Shown: piece after piece, positions 24,973 to 36,939 of the stretch
How positions within the stretch are numbered: the first letter of the stretch is position 1
Layout: each line of letters opens with the position of its first letter
Origin: Aldrovandia affinis
Lineage: Eukaryota > Chordata > Actinopteri > Notacanthiformes > Halosauridae
Assembly: GCA_029706075.1 (NCBI GenBank)
Contig: JAINUG010000074.1
Coordinates: 142,001 to 206,000, forward strand
DNA length: 64,000 bases
Reading direction: 5' to 3'
Notes under the pieces: generated by a model
What the model saw: only the letters and a program-made list of their open reading frames with translations
What the model was told of the DNA's origin: nothing
The model's database searches: none
Position numbers and translations under genes: made by a program

Positions 24973-25474
24973 ATCCAGTCAATCGGTTTATTCTGCATTT
25001 CTCTTTAAGGATAAATTAATATGTTAGATGTGCTCATTCCAATAGCGTAACTCGTGTATCGTGGTTGCTGATTAGCATATTTTAGCACAAAAATATTCCT
25101 CCTGGAGGGATATTGATTAGGCTGTACTTTCTTTCAACATGTTATCCAGAATTCTAGCCGATACCAAAAATGTAGTTTACTGGCAGTAGGGGACACGGTG
25201 AACGTACCAGGAAATGACTGGTTATGAACAGCAGTCATAAAGCAAAGCCAGGGAGGAAAGAGTGCTGTCACGCTACTATTCCCCATTCAATTACATTTCC
25301 CATTTGTGTCCCTCTTTATTAAACAGGATGGATTCCCTTTCAGGTAATTATATACGTTTAAAAAAATCAGGAAATCAGCAACATTTTTAAGTAGCCAGAA
25401 TCGCATTTACTTCAAGGTCATGTTCAGATAAATTCTCATCTGGAGTGTGCCTATATGCTGCTGGTCGAAACATT

Positions 25475-25590
25475 TCTCTGTCTCTGTCTCTGTCTCTGTC
25501 TCTGTCTCTGTCTCTGTCTCTGTCTCTGTCTCTGTCTCTGTCTCTGTCTCTGTCTCTGTCTCTCTCTCACCCACACACACACACACACAC
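25475..25590. repeat. (CTCTGT)n hexanucleotide and (CA)n
   Basis: About fourteen pure CTCTGT units run to 25562, followed by CTCTCTC and a short CA tract. Six is a multiple of three, so both strands stay open (SVSVSV and TETETE). These frames are not genes. Confidence 0.95.
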
Positions 25591-25699
25591 CCCTCTCTCA
25601 GCAGATCTGAACTGACCCATTTAAGATTCATGTGGGTCAGACCACAGAACCGTAACAACAACGACAGACTGGGTTTCTGATTGAAACTGTGTATAATAA

Positions 25700-26670
25700 A
25701 ATACAGCATAGTAGGCTTGTCTCACTGTCCACTGCCATCAAACCCTCTCCCAGTGGCTCCCAATTGCACCACCCACACCCTTCACCTCACTATGCCACCT
25801 ACACCCACTGTTTCACTGAACTCTCCTACACCCTCAAACCCACAATATGCTCTACTCCCTCCACCTCATTTTACCCTCCTACACCCTCCACCCCACCCCA
25901 CTCCACTGCACCCTCCACCCCACCCCTGAGCCTTCAGGTCTCATTAAACGAGTAGATATCAGCAGGGTAGCAGAAAAATAAAAATGCACACACACGAAGT
26001 TTCAGACATTATTATTTGCTGCCACCTGCTGGCAGTATTTAGTATTAACTGTTTTTGACCCCTTCTGGTGATATTTAGTCATCATTATCCGGTGTCCCTG
26101 CTGTGGGATTTAGTAATCATTTTTTGCTTTGGAAGTCCCCTTTGCTATAGACACAGGCAGGCCTTTGAATAGGTTATATGTTGTAATCAAGGACTTTTCC
26201 CAACAGTGAGCATTCGATCCTGTGAGACGTGGTATTTATAATGCACTTATCAATCATGCTGCTGGCCACACAAATGAGCATACTGACATAGAAAGAGAGA
26301 GTAGAGGAGGGATGAGGGAAGGGGGGAGAGAGATGAGAGGGCCCGGCCAGAGGCGAGGGGAAGGAGGGGGAGCGGGTTGGGGGTAGGAGATGGGTGTGGA
26401 GGGGGAGGGTACGATGGAGGGACGGAAGCGAAGAAAGAGTCCCGTTCTGCATGTCAGTCCAGCTAACAGGATTACATGTTGACCCCGTGGCATCCCAAGT
26501 CACAGTGAGACGGGTGAGGACAGGACTCGGAGGATCGGGATAAGAAATCTGAGACACCTTTCACTGCAGTTAGTTAGTTTACGGTCTTCGACGCACTTCA
26601 CGTGCGAGTACTTCAGCAGTCAGCCTCTAATTACAGAACTCAGGAAACAGACACGCGCTCAGGATTAGAA
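25700..26670. other. Non-coding, pyrimidine- then purine-rich
   Basis: 25730-25930 is rich in CACCC/CTCC. 26285-26420 is G/A-rich on the plus strand. Nothing is recognised as coding. Confidence 0.45.
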
Positions 26671-26674
26671 ACAG

Positions 26675-26800
26675 GACCAACCAATCAGGACTCAGGATGG
26701 CAGACAAAGCCAGCCAATCAGGACGGAGAGCTTTATGTAACACCGGCCAATCGAGGCACAGGGTTGTAGATGACTCCAACTAATCAGGACTCCTGAGCCA
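26675..26800. repeat. 33-bp tandem repeat carrying CCAAT boxes
   Basis: Four units start around CCAATC at 26681, 26714 and 26747 and the variant CTAATC at 26780, exactly 33 bp apart. Three units share AATCAGGA after the box. The sequence between boxes has diverged more than the box itself. Confidence 0.7.
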
Positions 26801-27059
26801 TAGATCAAACCAGTGCTTCCCGCTCTAAATAAGACCGGGGAAAAAGTATGACTTTATTTTTGCATTTGAGAATTGTTGTGAGGGGTAACTGCAGAGAGAA
26901 ATGTAACACAGTTCTACCTAACACACAGTTCTACACGTACAACCTCAACAGAACACACCAGGCCTTGCAGAGACTACTTATGCAGGGGGTTTAAGAAGCT
27001 TCCTACTCTTCAGTCACAATGAATTTAGAAAGAGATCAATAAAGCACAATTTCGTGTGA

Positions 27060-27430
27060 AGTTCAGTGAACAGAGCGCAAGGTCCCAGGCGTAAATGAGT
27101 ACAAACGAAGATTCGCACAGACACCAGACGATCACGGTCCCGCACAGAGGCACAGCAACGCTCTCGTGGATTTGTAGCATCAGAGATTTCATCCTTCAAA
27201 ACGAAAGCTGCCACAGTGATAGCGTCATTCTTCTTCGCAGGCACACCATAGATCGAACGGTCAGTTACGTTCATTATGCAGCCGTGCCGAGCGAGCCCGG
27301 AGCCGCTCTATATTCATTAAGCTCACGGATCTCAGATCCATTCCAGCAGTGTCAGAGACGCAGCGTCACCCCTGCACGACAACCGCGCGGAGTGGAGCGC
27401 TCGTGTGTCTCTGTTATTGAGTGCATCCAG
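27060..27430. promoter_or_regulatory. CpG-enriched block
   Basis: CpG frequency rises compared with the neighbours and the block is open in both directions, but no protein family is recognised. It may be a promoter or an untranslated exon; evidence is base composition only. Confidence 0.25.
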
Positions 27431-28154
27431 TCCCCTTAGATTGAGGCTGGCTAAGAGGACATGGAAACTGAAAGAGATTTTTGTCGGAGTACTGATTATG
27501 CAGAAGCTTGTCCATGCCATTTTGATTGCATGCGTTTCATCTTTATCAATTGCTGCTGCCAGACTCAAATTCAAGCCAATTCTGGCAAAGTGGCAGCTAG
27601 TTATTCGGGAGCATTCTCATGCCGTTGACCATTTCAGTATATAAAAGTAGTAATTAGCAAATTCATTCTCGAAACCTTTTCCATTTTTCATGTGGTTTCC
27701 CCCCCCCCCACCCCGCCAGGCCATAAACGCAACACAATACAATACAAAGGTCACTGTTTATTTACCCGCAGTCTGCCACAATGTGCATGCACAAATTAAA
27801 TCAACCCAGGTCCCCCTCATTCCATAAATATCCACACAGTCGCCAAGCAAGAAATAGCCCTGGGTCCCATGGCCTTTCTTTTTACCGCATTCGGTATTAA
27901 ATCAGAAAACAAGCTGACAGACCGCATCCCTTCCCAGCTAAGATACACCCGGACGAAGTGTTAACGCGACAAAAGCTGTCACCGCACTGACACATGGCCG
28001 AATCTTAGCCCGCGGAAAAATTGACAAAATAATCCTCATTCCCTTTCTGGTTAACGAGAACATAATATCCTCTCCTTTGAATGAGCCCGCATCCTCTCCT
28101 GTGAACCAGACACATTTTGTAATGTGGGGTGATAGATTCAGTCCAGCAAGTTTG

Positions 28155-28250
28155 TGTGGAATGATTGGTTCATTGAGGTGGAGCGATGTGCTGTGATTGT
28201 CTCCTGCACAGTCTGGTTGTATTGGAATGATTGGTTCAGTGCCGTTGGGT
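28155..28250. repeat. ATTGG-bearing imperfect tandem repeat
   Basis: GGAATGATTGGTTCA occurs twice, with ATTGG at 28164 and 28230 (66 bp apart) and a weaker ATTGT at 28196 between them. This resembles the 33-bp spacing of the repeat at 26675-26800. Confidence 0.45.
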
Positions 28251-28694
28251 GGAGGTCAGTCGAGGGGGGCAATAATGTAATGTGGAACTCACATTTATTT
28301 AAGGCAATAATGAGGAAAACAATGGGAAAAAGTGTTACGACTTGTTAATTACGTAGTATTTTATTTTTATACTTATTTTATTAACAGGTAATAGATAGTG
28401 TGCGGAAAATGTGTAATAGCATTTCCACTTTGGTTGTTGGTCTAGCACTTTTATCAGGAGGCGGCCTACATTTTTGATCAATTATTAATTCTACAACCTG
28501 GCATTAATTTAAACAAATAAAAGTAGTAAAAGTATGCATAGCACTACACTTACAACTAAAACTTCCAATTCCAAAACACACCCAAACAGTTTCTGAAATG
28601 TGAGTTTATAACTCATTTACTGCTCACTAGTTAACTTAATTTAATTAACATGCATTAACCAACAGTAAAAAAATTAAAAAAACATTTTCAATTT

Positions 28695-29075
28695 GTTTCA
28701 GATATTTTCCTGTATTTCTCCCAATTTAGTGACCAATTATACCCTCTATTTATTTTGATTTGCCCTCCCCACAGGTCTCTACGAGGCAAGCTAATTCTCC
28801 GAGGGCAGCGAACTCTGCTTCCTTCGAGACGGAATTCACCCACCCACGTTCTGGAGTCACCCATACGCGCTTCCCGGTGAATTCGTGCTGGCTCACCCTC
28901 CCCCTTCCCCCTGGGGCGGACAGCCAAATGCCGCCGCCGATCAGGGCTCCCCACCAGGGCCGGACTGGTACAGTTGGGTTTCGAACCGCAACCGTGATAG
29001 GCAGCTCACACTCGTGAAGGACCAGCCAATACTGGCTAGCTTTAGCCTGCTACGCTATCGGGGGCCCTTACCAAC
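28695..29075 (-). repeat. SINE, family A
   Basis: In minus orientation it goes from a tRNA-like head (GGTTCGAAACCC-type B box near 28985), through GGCGGCATTTGGCTGTCCGC, to the tail ATAATTGGTCACTAAATTGG with A-rich sequence. It is about 380 bp and nearly full length. Confidence 0.75.
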
Positions 29076-30350
29076 AGCTTTAATGGTACAGACAGGCCCT
29101 TAAAATAAAGTGTGACCCAATAGGTCTGTGTCTCCTACTTAGCCGGTGAAATGGAGCTATGCGTTTTAATTGGCTTAGCGCAATGGATCTGTGCACTATA
29201 ACGGGCTCCGTTTACTGGGGTTGTTTGCTGAGAATGGTCCAGTAAAAGCTAGGCTGTCTTTGGCCATGGACTTGATTCACTTGCAGCTGCTAAAGGGAAT
29301 AATCATTTCATCACTCAGCTCTTCATGCAGTAATTTGAACCTATTATTCTGGATGAATTGGGTGGGGACTGGGAAAGGGAACGTGTGTGCATGTGTTTGC
29401 TGATATAGAAGAGTGAGCTGTGTGTGTGTGTGTGTGTGTGCGCGTACATGTGTGTGTGTGTGTGTGTGTGTGTGCAGATGCGCACATTAGCCGATGTAGT
29501 TTTTTTTTATTGTTTGTTTCATTGCAGGCTGTGTGTGTCCGTGGTGCTTCTGTGGAGTACGTGTACATCACTGCTGGGTCCCTGCGATTTTATTGAGTGT
29601 GTCTGCTTTAAAGCTGACCTTTAAAAACCAGAGTTTATTAAATAAAATAAATACTGTAAAGGGAGTATCAATCATGGCGCAAGAAAGAAGTGTTTACTTG
29701 TTTTGTCACTTCATGTTATTTTAAGTGACCACTATGCATTGGTGACACGGAGGGAAAAAAACACCCCTCTCAAAAAAGCACCAGCCGAGGTGTTGCGGGT
29801 CAATTCATTTCTCGTGCAATATATTGAGAAAAGCCATACTTCTCAACCTCTTCATCATGGCTCGTATGGTCAAATAGAGAGACGGGGGTTCTTCAGCTCT
29901 CAAAATCATCCTCCTCCAACATTCAATCCAGTCTCAGAATGCTTGCCTCAATTTGATGCTTTTCAGAAAATATGTACAATTTCGAAGCCGGTATCTGCCA
30001 TTGCCTAACCACTGACAACTGAACTATGGGGAATGGAGGGGACTGACACCAGCTGAAGCCTAAATGACAAAACCCTTGCAAGTTTCCTACAGTTTCATTT
30101 TTGCCCTTTTGATGAGAGAGCCTCTCCATCCTGATGAGTTTTGACCGGGCTAGCCGAGAGCCTCCTGTCTGGTTTCATCATCATTATGGTGTAAATGACT
30201 GCTGCACGCAAAGCATGCTGGGTAATTGAATATTGTCACAGACCTGTCTCCGAGTGACTTTGCACTGATGAAAGAGTCAAAGCCCCACCATAGGCAGAAC
30301 ATACAAACACTCCAGGCACTCACTGTCACAGACACACATGCTTACGACTC

Positions 30351-30352
<2 letters not shown>
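29076..30352. other. Non-coding with (TG)n
   Basis: Two (TG)n tracts occupy about 29418-29475. The rest shows no recognised exon. Confidence 0.45.
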
Positions 30353-30384
<32 letters not shown>

Positions 30385-30432
30385 GCGCACACAAGCATAC
30401 ATGCACGCACGCACGCACGCACACGCACACAA
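30353..30432. repeat. (CA)n and (CACG)n microsatellite
   Basis: About fifteen CA units are followed by ACGC repeats. Confidence 0.9.
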
Positions 30433-30689
30433 TAAGCAAACAGGCATACATTAACCTTCCCAGAATAACAGGTTGAAATTATTGCATGAATAGAGGAGTG
30501 GTGAAGTGATTATTCCCTGCAGCAGCTGCGGGAGAACCTGACAAAATAAAATACAGCCCAGCTTTAGTGAGGTCATCGCAACACACAGCCCGACTGCAGT
30601 GATCGAATAACAACAGGTTGTATCATTGTATGGAGCCACTCACAACACAGCCCCGTCGAATCAATAACGAGGCATGACGCTACAGCTGT

Positions 30690-30762
30690 GCAGCTTTGGC
30701 AATATTTACAATATGTATTTCCTGCCAATAAAGCATCTTGAATTTGAATTTGAGAGAGACAC

Positions 30763-30793
<31 letters not shown>

Positions 30794-30865
30794 GAGAGAA
30801 TAATGCTTTGGAAATATTTACAAATGTATTTCCTGGCAAACAAAGCATCTTGAATTTGTATTTGT

Positions 30866-30906
<41 letters not shown>
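30690..30906 (+). repeat. Two LINE 3' tails, each followed by (GA)n
   Basis: CTTTGGCAATATTT and CCAATAAAGCATCTTGAATT (about 30693-30745) are followed by a GA tract. The block recurs about 107 bp downstream as CTTTGGAAATATTT and CAAACAAAGCATCTTGAATT, again followed by (GA)n. The same terminal signature is found at 50640, 52795, 52985, 55620 and 56405. The parent LINE clade is not determined. Confidence 0.65.
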
Positions 30907-30912
<6 letters not shown>

Positions 30913-32896
30913 GAGAGAGTGAGTACTGTAAGGGTGTCAAGTGTCTCTTTCAGACTGTGCTGTACTTATTTACAGGAGTCAGGGTCACACGGGGAGGTCT
31001 GGGGTAGGTAGGGAGGGGGTGGACTGTGCGAGAGATACACAACCGAGAATGTGAAGTGAGCGGCGAGCAAGCGTAAAACTTCTTATGATAGTTCATTCTA
31101 AAAAGTTAATGCATGCACTGTACATATCCCTGAAAATATTGTATATATACAGTACCCCCACAAAAATCTGCATGATGGCATTTTCAAAATGTCCCAAATC
31201 CCTTTGCACATCATGATCACCTCCTGTCTGTGGAACACTGCAGAACTCACTGACTTCCAAAGGTGTGCAATTACTATTGAGTGGAGCAGCACGTTCATTC
31301 ACCTCTGCATCCTCAAACGGGTATAAAGTCCCACAGTTCCAGGGTTTACTGTATATTCAACTCCACCAAAAAGCAATGGGACACATTTTGCATCTTGTTT
31401 TTTTGTTGTTGTTTTTTTCTCTCCAAATTATATTAAATGATTCTTCGTGTATGAATGTACGATGTTGAGACTCAGTCCTATGCATGTGCCAACATTTCTG
31501 CAGTAGCCTAAATGGATGAGCTTAGATAAATCAGCTGTAGTCCACTACAAGTAGACTCGATAAACATATAGTCAGATTACTCTATTCAGAGAGGAGTAGA
31601 CACAGAATGCCCATCAGCTTCAAAACAGTTTTAAAGACTGCTCTTCTCCAAATCAGCTGGCTCAGTGCAGTCTCTTAGTTTGTTCTAAAACCTCAGTGGA
31701 CCCCCCCCTCGCCCCCCTTTCTCTCATTCCCACCTGCGCTTTTCATGGTCCCTATTATTCCCATTATCCATGTTTCCTCTCTGCACTCTGGTGCCCAGAT
31801 GACTCACTGTTGCCTGTCAACCAGCCCCCGTTTGGAAATCATCACCAGCCAAAAGGGCTGGCAAATCTGATGTACAGTGCGAGTCAAACTAAACCCCGAT
31901 TGGCTAGCAGAGAAATACACCGAATGCCAATTGGTTGACTGAATTTACAGTACAGCGTCGGGCTAATTATGCCAGTTGGCAGAAAATATGTTAATAGACT
32001 TGCTGGACGTAAATTAAAGCACAAAACGGCAGCTGTTTGTTGAAAAAAATAATCAGCCATCTATGTTCCCTCAGACAATCTCTGCGATATAGAATAATGC
32101 CCAGTGCATTGCTACCCCCCGTGTTTACGGATGTTTATATTCTACGTGAACCTCTATGCCAAAGTCAAACTTAAAATACCACACGTCTCATTAAAAGTAG
32201 CATTGCGCGATACTGTTGAATGCCGGCGAAGTATAGCAGTAGCTAATGCATAAATTAGTTTAATCCTTTAAAGTCCCCCAGACACTACGCCCGATAAATT
32301 CGGATATATTGCATGACTACATCCCAAACTTGGACCTCTGAAATCTCACACCGCACGGCAGCTCGAGCCGTCTCTATTTACAGCTGTGGATGACCCGTCC
32401 TATTTCAAACTGTACGCAAATAGACTCAACTTCCACTTTTAATGTAATCCATTAATTATTTACCCGAAGCGAGAGGGAACGGCCCGCGCCCACAGGCGGG
32501 TGACACGCTTTATTGACCGATGATCCTGAATGTTGAAGTATTTGCCCAGTTTACCGAAGAACGAATTCCTCTGCCACCAAGTGCGTCAGCCATCACCGCA
32601 GACGCATAATTTAAAAAAACGTTCCAACTTCTGTCATCGCTGACAAGGTATCCACGTGTATGCAGGTCCATGCTTGCGGATTGTTTGAATTTACCTCCCA
32701 TGGGACCCGTGACATAGCCGAATATATAGCGAATAAAAGTAAGACATTGCGTTGCCTCAATCTTTGACCGAACTTGCATTAAAAGAAAACAGTAGCTACA
32801 TTTGAAACAGGAAATACACCGATACCGTACGGGTACGTGTATCCAGACGTATTCCCCTTCAAATCCGCCGCTGCGAGGAAAGAAGAAGCCTTCTTA
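30907..32896. other. Non-coding stretch, likely intron in part
   Basis: If the exon at 32898-32979 is real, the adjoining sequence below it is its first intron. No further exon is recognised down to 30907. ATTGG boxes at 31899 and 31930 lie 31 bp apart. Confidence 0.4.
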
Positions 32897-32897
32897 C

Positions 32898-32979
32898 CAG
32901 ATCGGCACTTGATGATTTCACCAAATTCATCTTCGACAACCTCATCTCGTTGATCTTCGGGGTGTCCGGCTTCAGCCAT
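32898..32979 (-). CDS. Probable first coding exon of an unidentified gene
   Basis: An ATG in good context (G at -3, G at +4) opens a 27-codon acidic segment, MAEAGHPEDQRDEVVEDEFG and then EIIKCRS. It ends at a strong splice donor, TCTG|GTAAGAAGG, leaving phase 1. The reading frame beyond the donor soon loses its character. The exon sits at the edge of a CpG-rich block, as expected for a 5' end. I do not recognise the protein. The region downstream on the minus strand contains no exon I could join to it, so later exons may be far away. It is encoded on the same strand as tmem47, about 17 kb further along the direction of transcription. Confidence 0.5.
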
Positions 32980-32989
32980 AACTTTTCAC

Positions 32990-33660
32990 TTGAGTTGATT
33001 GAAGACGTATCCTAAGTGGAACTGGTCAAACTATTCGGGCAATTTCCAGTGAGAAGAAGTGCAGAGGCAGTACACCGAAGTACTCTCGAGCCTGGCTCAA
33101 TGCGTTAGTGACAGGCGCCTAGAGGAGCACGATAATTGTCAGAGGCCGGGGTCTAACGGGGAAATACACTGTCAGAGTGTCAAGAAGAGGAGCAACAGGT
33201 GGCGAGCCATACTGGGCTCAAAATAGCGCTCGAGCCTCGGCAAGAACGCAAGAGCGGCGGACGCCGTCGTTAAACCCGACACCAAGCACAACAGCCATTT
33301 CCGTATACTGACTACTAAAAATATTATAGTGAACAAGGCTCGCTGTGCTGTTTGTTTCCTAGATGAGGGAGCGAGCGAGCGCGATGCAAGCCGAGAAGTC
33401 GCGGCTGACGGCGAGTCGCTGTTTGTGAAGAGAGAGGATGCGCCTCGTTTGAAACGAATTAATGCATCTCGTCCTTAAAATGCAACCTGTGGTCGCACCA
33501 GCCGTTCAAATGAAAGTAGAATTCCAACTACGAGAGAAACGCTTCCACTCTCATCTCTCGTCGCAATCTGACCGGCTCCAATTCTGGGCGATGAAACAGT
33601 GACGCGACTGGGAGACGGCGGCTCTCTGTCATCCCAAGGGTCATGCAGCTGGCTCCGAGA
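32990..33660 (-). promoter_or_regulatory. CpG-rich putative promoter and 5' UTR
   Basis: CpG pairs are dense (GCGAGCGAGCGCGATG near 33369, GGCTGACGGCGAGTCGCTG near 33402). The block lies directly upstream of the exon at 32898-32979 on the minus strand. No TATA box in a convincing position was found. The transcription start is not determined. Confidence 0.5.
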
Positions 33661-33753
33661 CTCAGGTGTAAGCATGTGAAATAGTGTAACGCGAACTCTG
33701 TATAAAAAAACTGCCTGGCAACTAATGCATTGGAAATGATGGCCTATACGTTA

Positions 33754-33755
<2 letters not shown>

Positions 33756-33796
<41 letters not shown>

Positions 33797-33806
33797 AATA
33801 ATAATA
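33756..33806. repeat. (ATT)n trinucleotide microsatellite
   Basis: About thirteen ATT units end in an AATAATAAT inverted continuation, so the end can fold back on itself. Confidence 0.95.
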
Positions 33807-35913
33807 CTCTTGTTAATAATACATTTGTTTCCTGTTTTAAAATAATATGCAATCACATATTACCAAGATCAAACCGAAATTCAATAGGTTTAAAAAAAAC
33901 TTTTACTCTTACTGTGAATAAAAAGGGTAGCGTTTCACCTGTCTGTGCCATGACACCACGCTCTTAACCCCATCACCTGCTGCACAGCAGGCTGTTTTCC
34001 CCACTAGGGGGGTCAGTTTCAGCAAATAGTGAAACTCGTAAAAAAGCTATTCAAAGAGTACAGCGCATATCTAAACGTTGAGCAGCAGAACTCATTCGGT
34101 CACGAAGTCGTAGATAAATACCACATTTTGCAAATATATGTGGCCACCAGGGGGCGCGTGCGAGCCTCACTGTTAATTTAGTTGACTACGCCACTCCCAC
34201 TATCAGGGGTGGGAGAACCCTATTAAGTATTTCAAGGAAAAAGACCCGCACAGAAAGTTTCCAATTGAATGAAACAGATGGAAGCTGATGTATAGGAAAG
34301 TATAAAATACTTTTATTCTGAATTCTCTTTTCTTTTAAATCGAGCCAAACATAGTTAAAATGGCTCACATGCCAAATAGACAAATACATGATAGACACAG
34401 TAATACAGTTAAAAATAGATACACCAAGATAGAGAGAACATTCACTACCACCAGGGCTAACTTCCCTTAACGATAGCAGCGTCAGACTACAGAGGACATG
34501 TTCAGGCGCTAACATGAATCTCGATAGTGAGGGAGATTGGTTGCTATAGCACACTTATTGGATTTCTTCACCGTACCCAAACACAATATTGCACTACACC
34601 CAGGAGTAAGAATAAATACATGCTTTACCAATAAATATGGAAGCCACACACCATCATAAGTGCTTCACTGTAGTCAAGTAGTGGAAGATCACACATTAGA
34701 ATACACAAAAGCCAAATCTCCCCTAATGATATTGCACGCTGCCCAAATACTAGCTAAATAGGGCTAAAGTTTAATTAATTACAGTGGTGGTAGCGACTGA
34801 AGGTGTATCAAGTAGTATACAAAGTAAAATCGAATAACATAAAAGTGCCTCTTTCTCTCTCTCGCTGGAGCACCCACTCCCCTATTGCACTTTCCCCAAT
34901 TTATTAACTACTTAAAACACAGCTCTTAACACACACCAGCAAGGTCAACGGTAGGGCACAGTTGTAACCGTTGCTCGAATGGACTATAAATATATAACAG
35001 TGACTGAGCTGCACTAGAGAAAGCTCCTACAATGGGACAAGACAACAACCAATTTCATGTCAGCAGTGAAATGAAATGAGTTAACATAATAAAGAAGCAT
35101 TCCAACAAATATATACCCAGAAAATATAAAACAAGAAATAAACTAAAAACAAACATGGATAATAGGCAACTATACCGAAACAAGGCCTTACTTAGCTAAA
35201 AGGCGATGCTACCCCACCTTTCCCCACCTTAGCCAGGCCCTGTCTAGCAGCACGCAATGTATAAGAAAATGAATGAATGTTGCGCCTTAGAAGCAATGCA
35301 CTGCTATTAGATTTAACCATACGGAATAGACCTACTTTTAAAACGCTGGTGGCTGGGACACGCTGAATGGAAACACTGGTCCCCAAAGCACTCAAACCAT
35401 GCCTGTTGGAAATGAAACCAGGAATATGTTTAACAAGCTAGGTCAATTATATAGACAGCAACTATAATAACATGGTGGCGATGCGTATGTTCGGATTCAC
35501 TGGGCCAATTGAGGATGGTGTCTTCGTACACAATAAAAGGAGATTCCCCCATGGAGTAAACAACTGTTTCCAAACACATACAAAAAACTGGTTGAATATC
35601 AAAAGGGTCTACGTGTTACCAAGTTTAACGCTAACCGTAAAAGCGCAAAATACATTCGAAACATACCGCGGTCTGATTCCATGCACTAGATTGGCATCAA
35701 TTCCCTGGTGTCAACAAGGCCCCGTGCCATTATATGCATACTGGGAGATACACCCTACTCATTAGTGTTGCCTCTGGGTCCTAGGCGCTACCTGTTACAT
35801 ATAGTCCATCAGATTTTTAAGATCAATGAACATGGAATGTTTTTCCCTTTTCCCCACACAGGCTCAGGTGAACATTGTGTTTTTCGAAGGTGACAGCGGT
35901 AAATCCATGAAGT
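33807..35913. other. AT-rich non-coding stretch
   Basis: No exon, SINE or transposon is recognised. Confidence 0.4.
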
Positions 35914-35921
35914 AGCTAGAG

Positions 35922-36125
35922 CAGGGGTGTCCAATCATATCCGAGACGGGCCGGTGTGGGTGCAGGCTTTTGTTCTAGCCCTGCACTAAAACACCTGATT
36001 CAACTAATTCACCAATCATGGTCTACAATCAAGACCTTGATTAGTTTAATCAGTTGTTTAGTGCTGGGCTAGAACAAAAGCCTGCACCCACACTAGCCCT
36101 TCTCGGATAAGATTGGACACCCCTG
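35922..36125. mobile_element. hAT-type MITE with intact 8-bp target duplication
   Basis: The 204-bp element is nearly palindromic. It begins CAGGGGTGTCCAATC and ends with the inverse GATTGGACACCCCTG. Both halves carry GGTGCAGGCTTTTGTTCTAG. The flanks are identical 8-mers, AGCTAGAG at 35914-35921 and 36126-36133. An 8-bp duplication with CAGGG-type ends is the hallmark of hAT elements. There is no coding capacity, so it depends on a transposase made elsewhere. Confidence 0.92.
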
Positions 36126-36363
36126 AGCTAGAGGCTGTGCAATAATCTCACACTAGCTCTCCCAGCCCCGTCAGCGCATACAAATAAAGCGCCTACGAAA
36201 CTCACCCCAGATGTTTTACTCAGGGTTAAGTTGGAAGGTTTCTGCATCAATCGGAGGAGAGCGCTTATCAGTTCAAAAATAAATACAAACCTATAAAGTA
36301 ATTGGTAATGTATTTTAATGGCATCTATTTTGATGGAATCTATCAAAATGTCTCCTTAATCCG

Positions 36364-36572
36364 GACTCTGGAGAGGAACTCCTGGAGAGCCATGGGGTAT
36401 GCTGGTTTTTGTTTTCACCTTAAATGGAGACCCAAACAACAAACACAAGGTGAGGTGAGTGAACTGTGTAATTGACACATTTAATTGACACATTTAATCA
36501 ATTAAGTGCCGAGTAGGGTAATAATGAAAACCAGCATACCCTGCGGCTCTCCAGGGCCAGGATTTGCCACCA
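36364..36572. mobile_element. Second palindromic MITE
   Basis: Inverted ends share CTGGAGAGCC and GGGTATGCTGGTTTT (near 36382-36410 and, reversed, 36525-36554), with AT-rich sequence between. The centre has a direct duplication of TTAATTGACACA. A target duplication is not clear, so the superfamily is not assigned. Confidence 0.65.
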
Positions 36573-36939
36573 CCTGCTTGAATCCATGGCATCTGTCTTC
36601 ATGCTTGACTTTATTAACCAATCCTTTACTGGCTCTGAGGAGCCAGGTAAGTAGGAGGTAAATATCTACTCATTTATTTGAGCTGATTAAACATGATGCA
36701 TTCATCTTCACACTGGAAAAAGTCCAGTGCTCACAAAGTTAAATGTAATCATTGTCATTTGGTTTACGGGATCTTATTTCGGGATATGTGAAAACCTGCC
36801 CATAAGATACACTTCTCTTGGCATCGACAGAATTTGTAACAACTGATGTAATAAATGAAATCTGACTGGCTGAGAGATTAAATCATGTCAGCTTACGCTG
36901 CACTTTCCCCTTACGCTTTTTTTCACAGCTGTTTCCCCT

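Noticed and set aside
27014-27439. Overlapping frames on both strands in the CpG-enriched block
   Set aside because: Few stops are expected where CpG is frequent. Neither strand resembles a known protein, so only a weak regulatory call was kept.
36364-36572. Second insertion of the same MITE family as 35922-36125
   Set aside because: Terminal sequences differ (CTGGAGAGCC versus CAGGGGTGTCC), so it is a different family.
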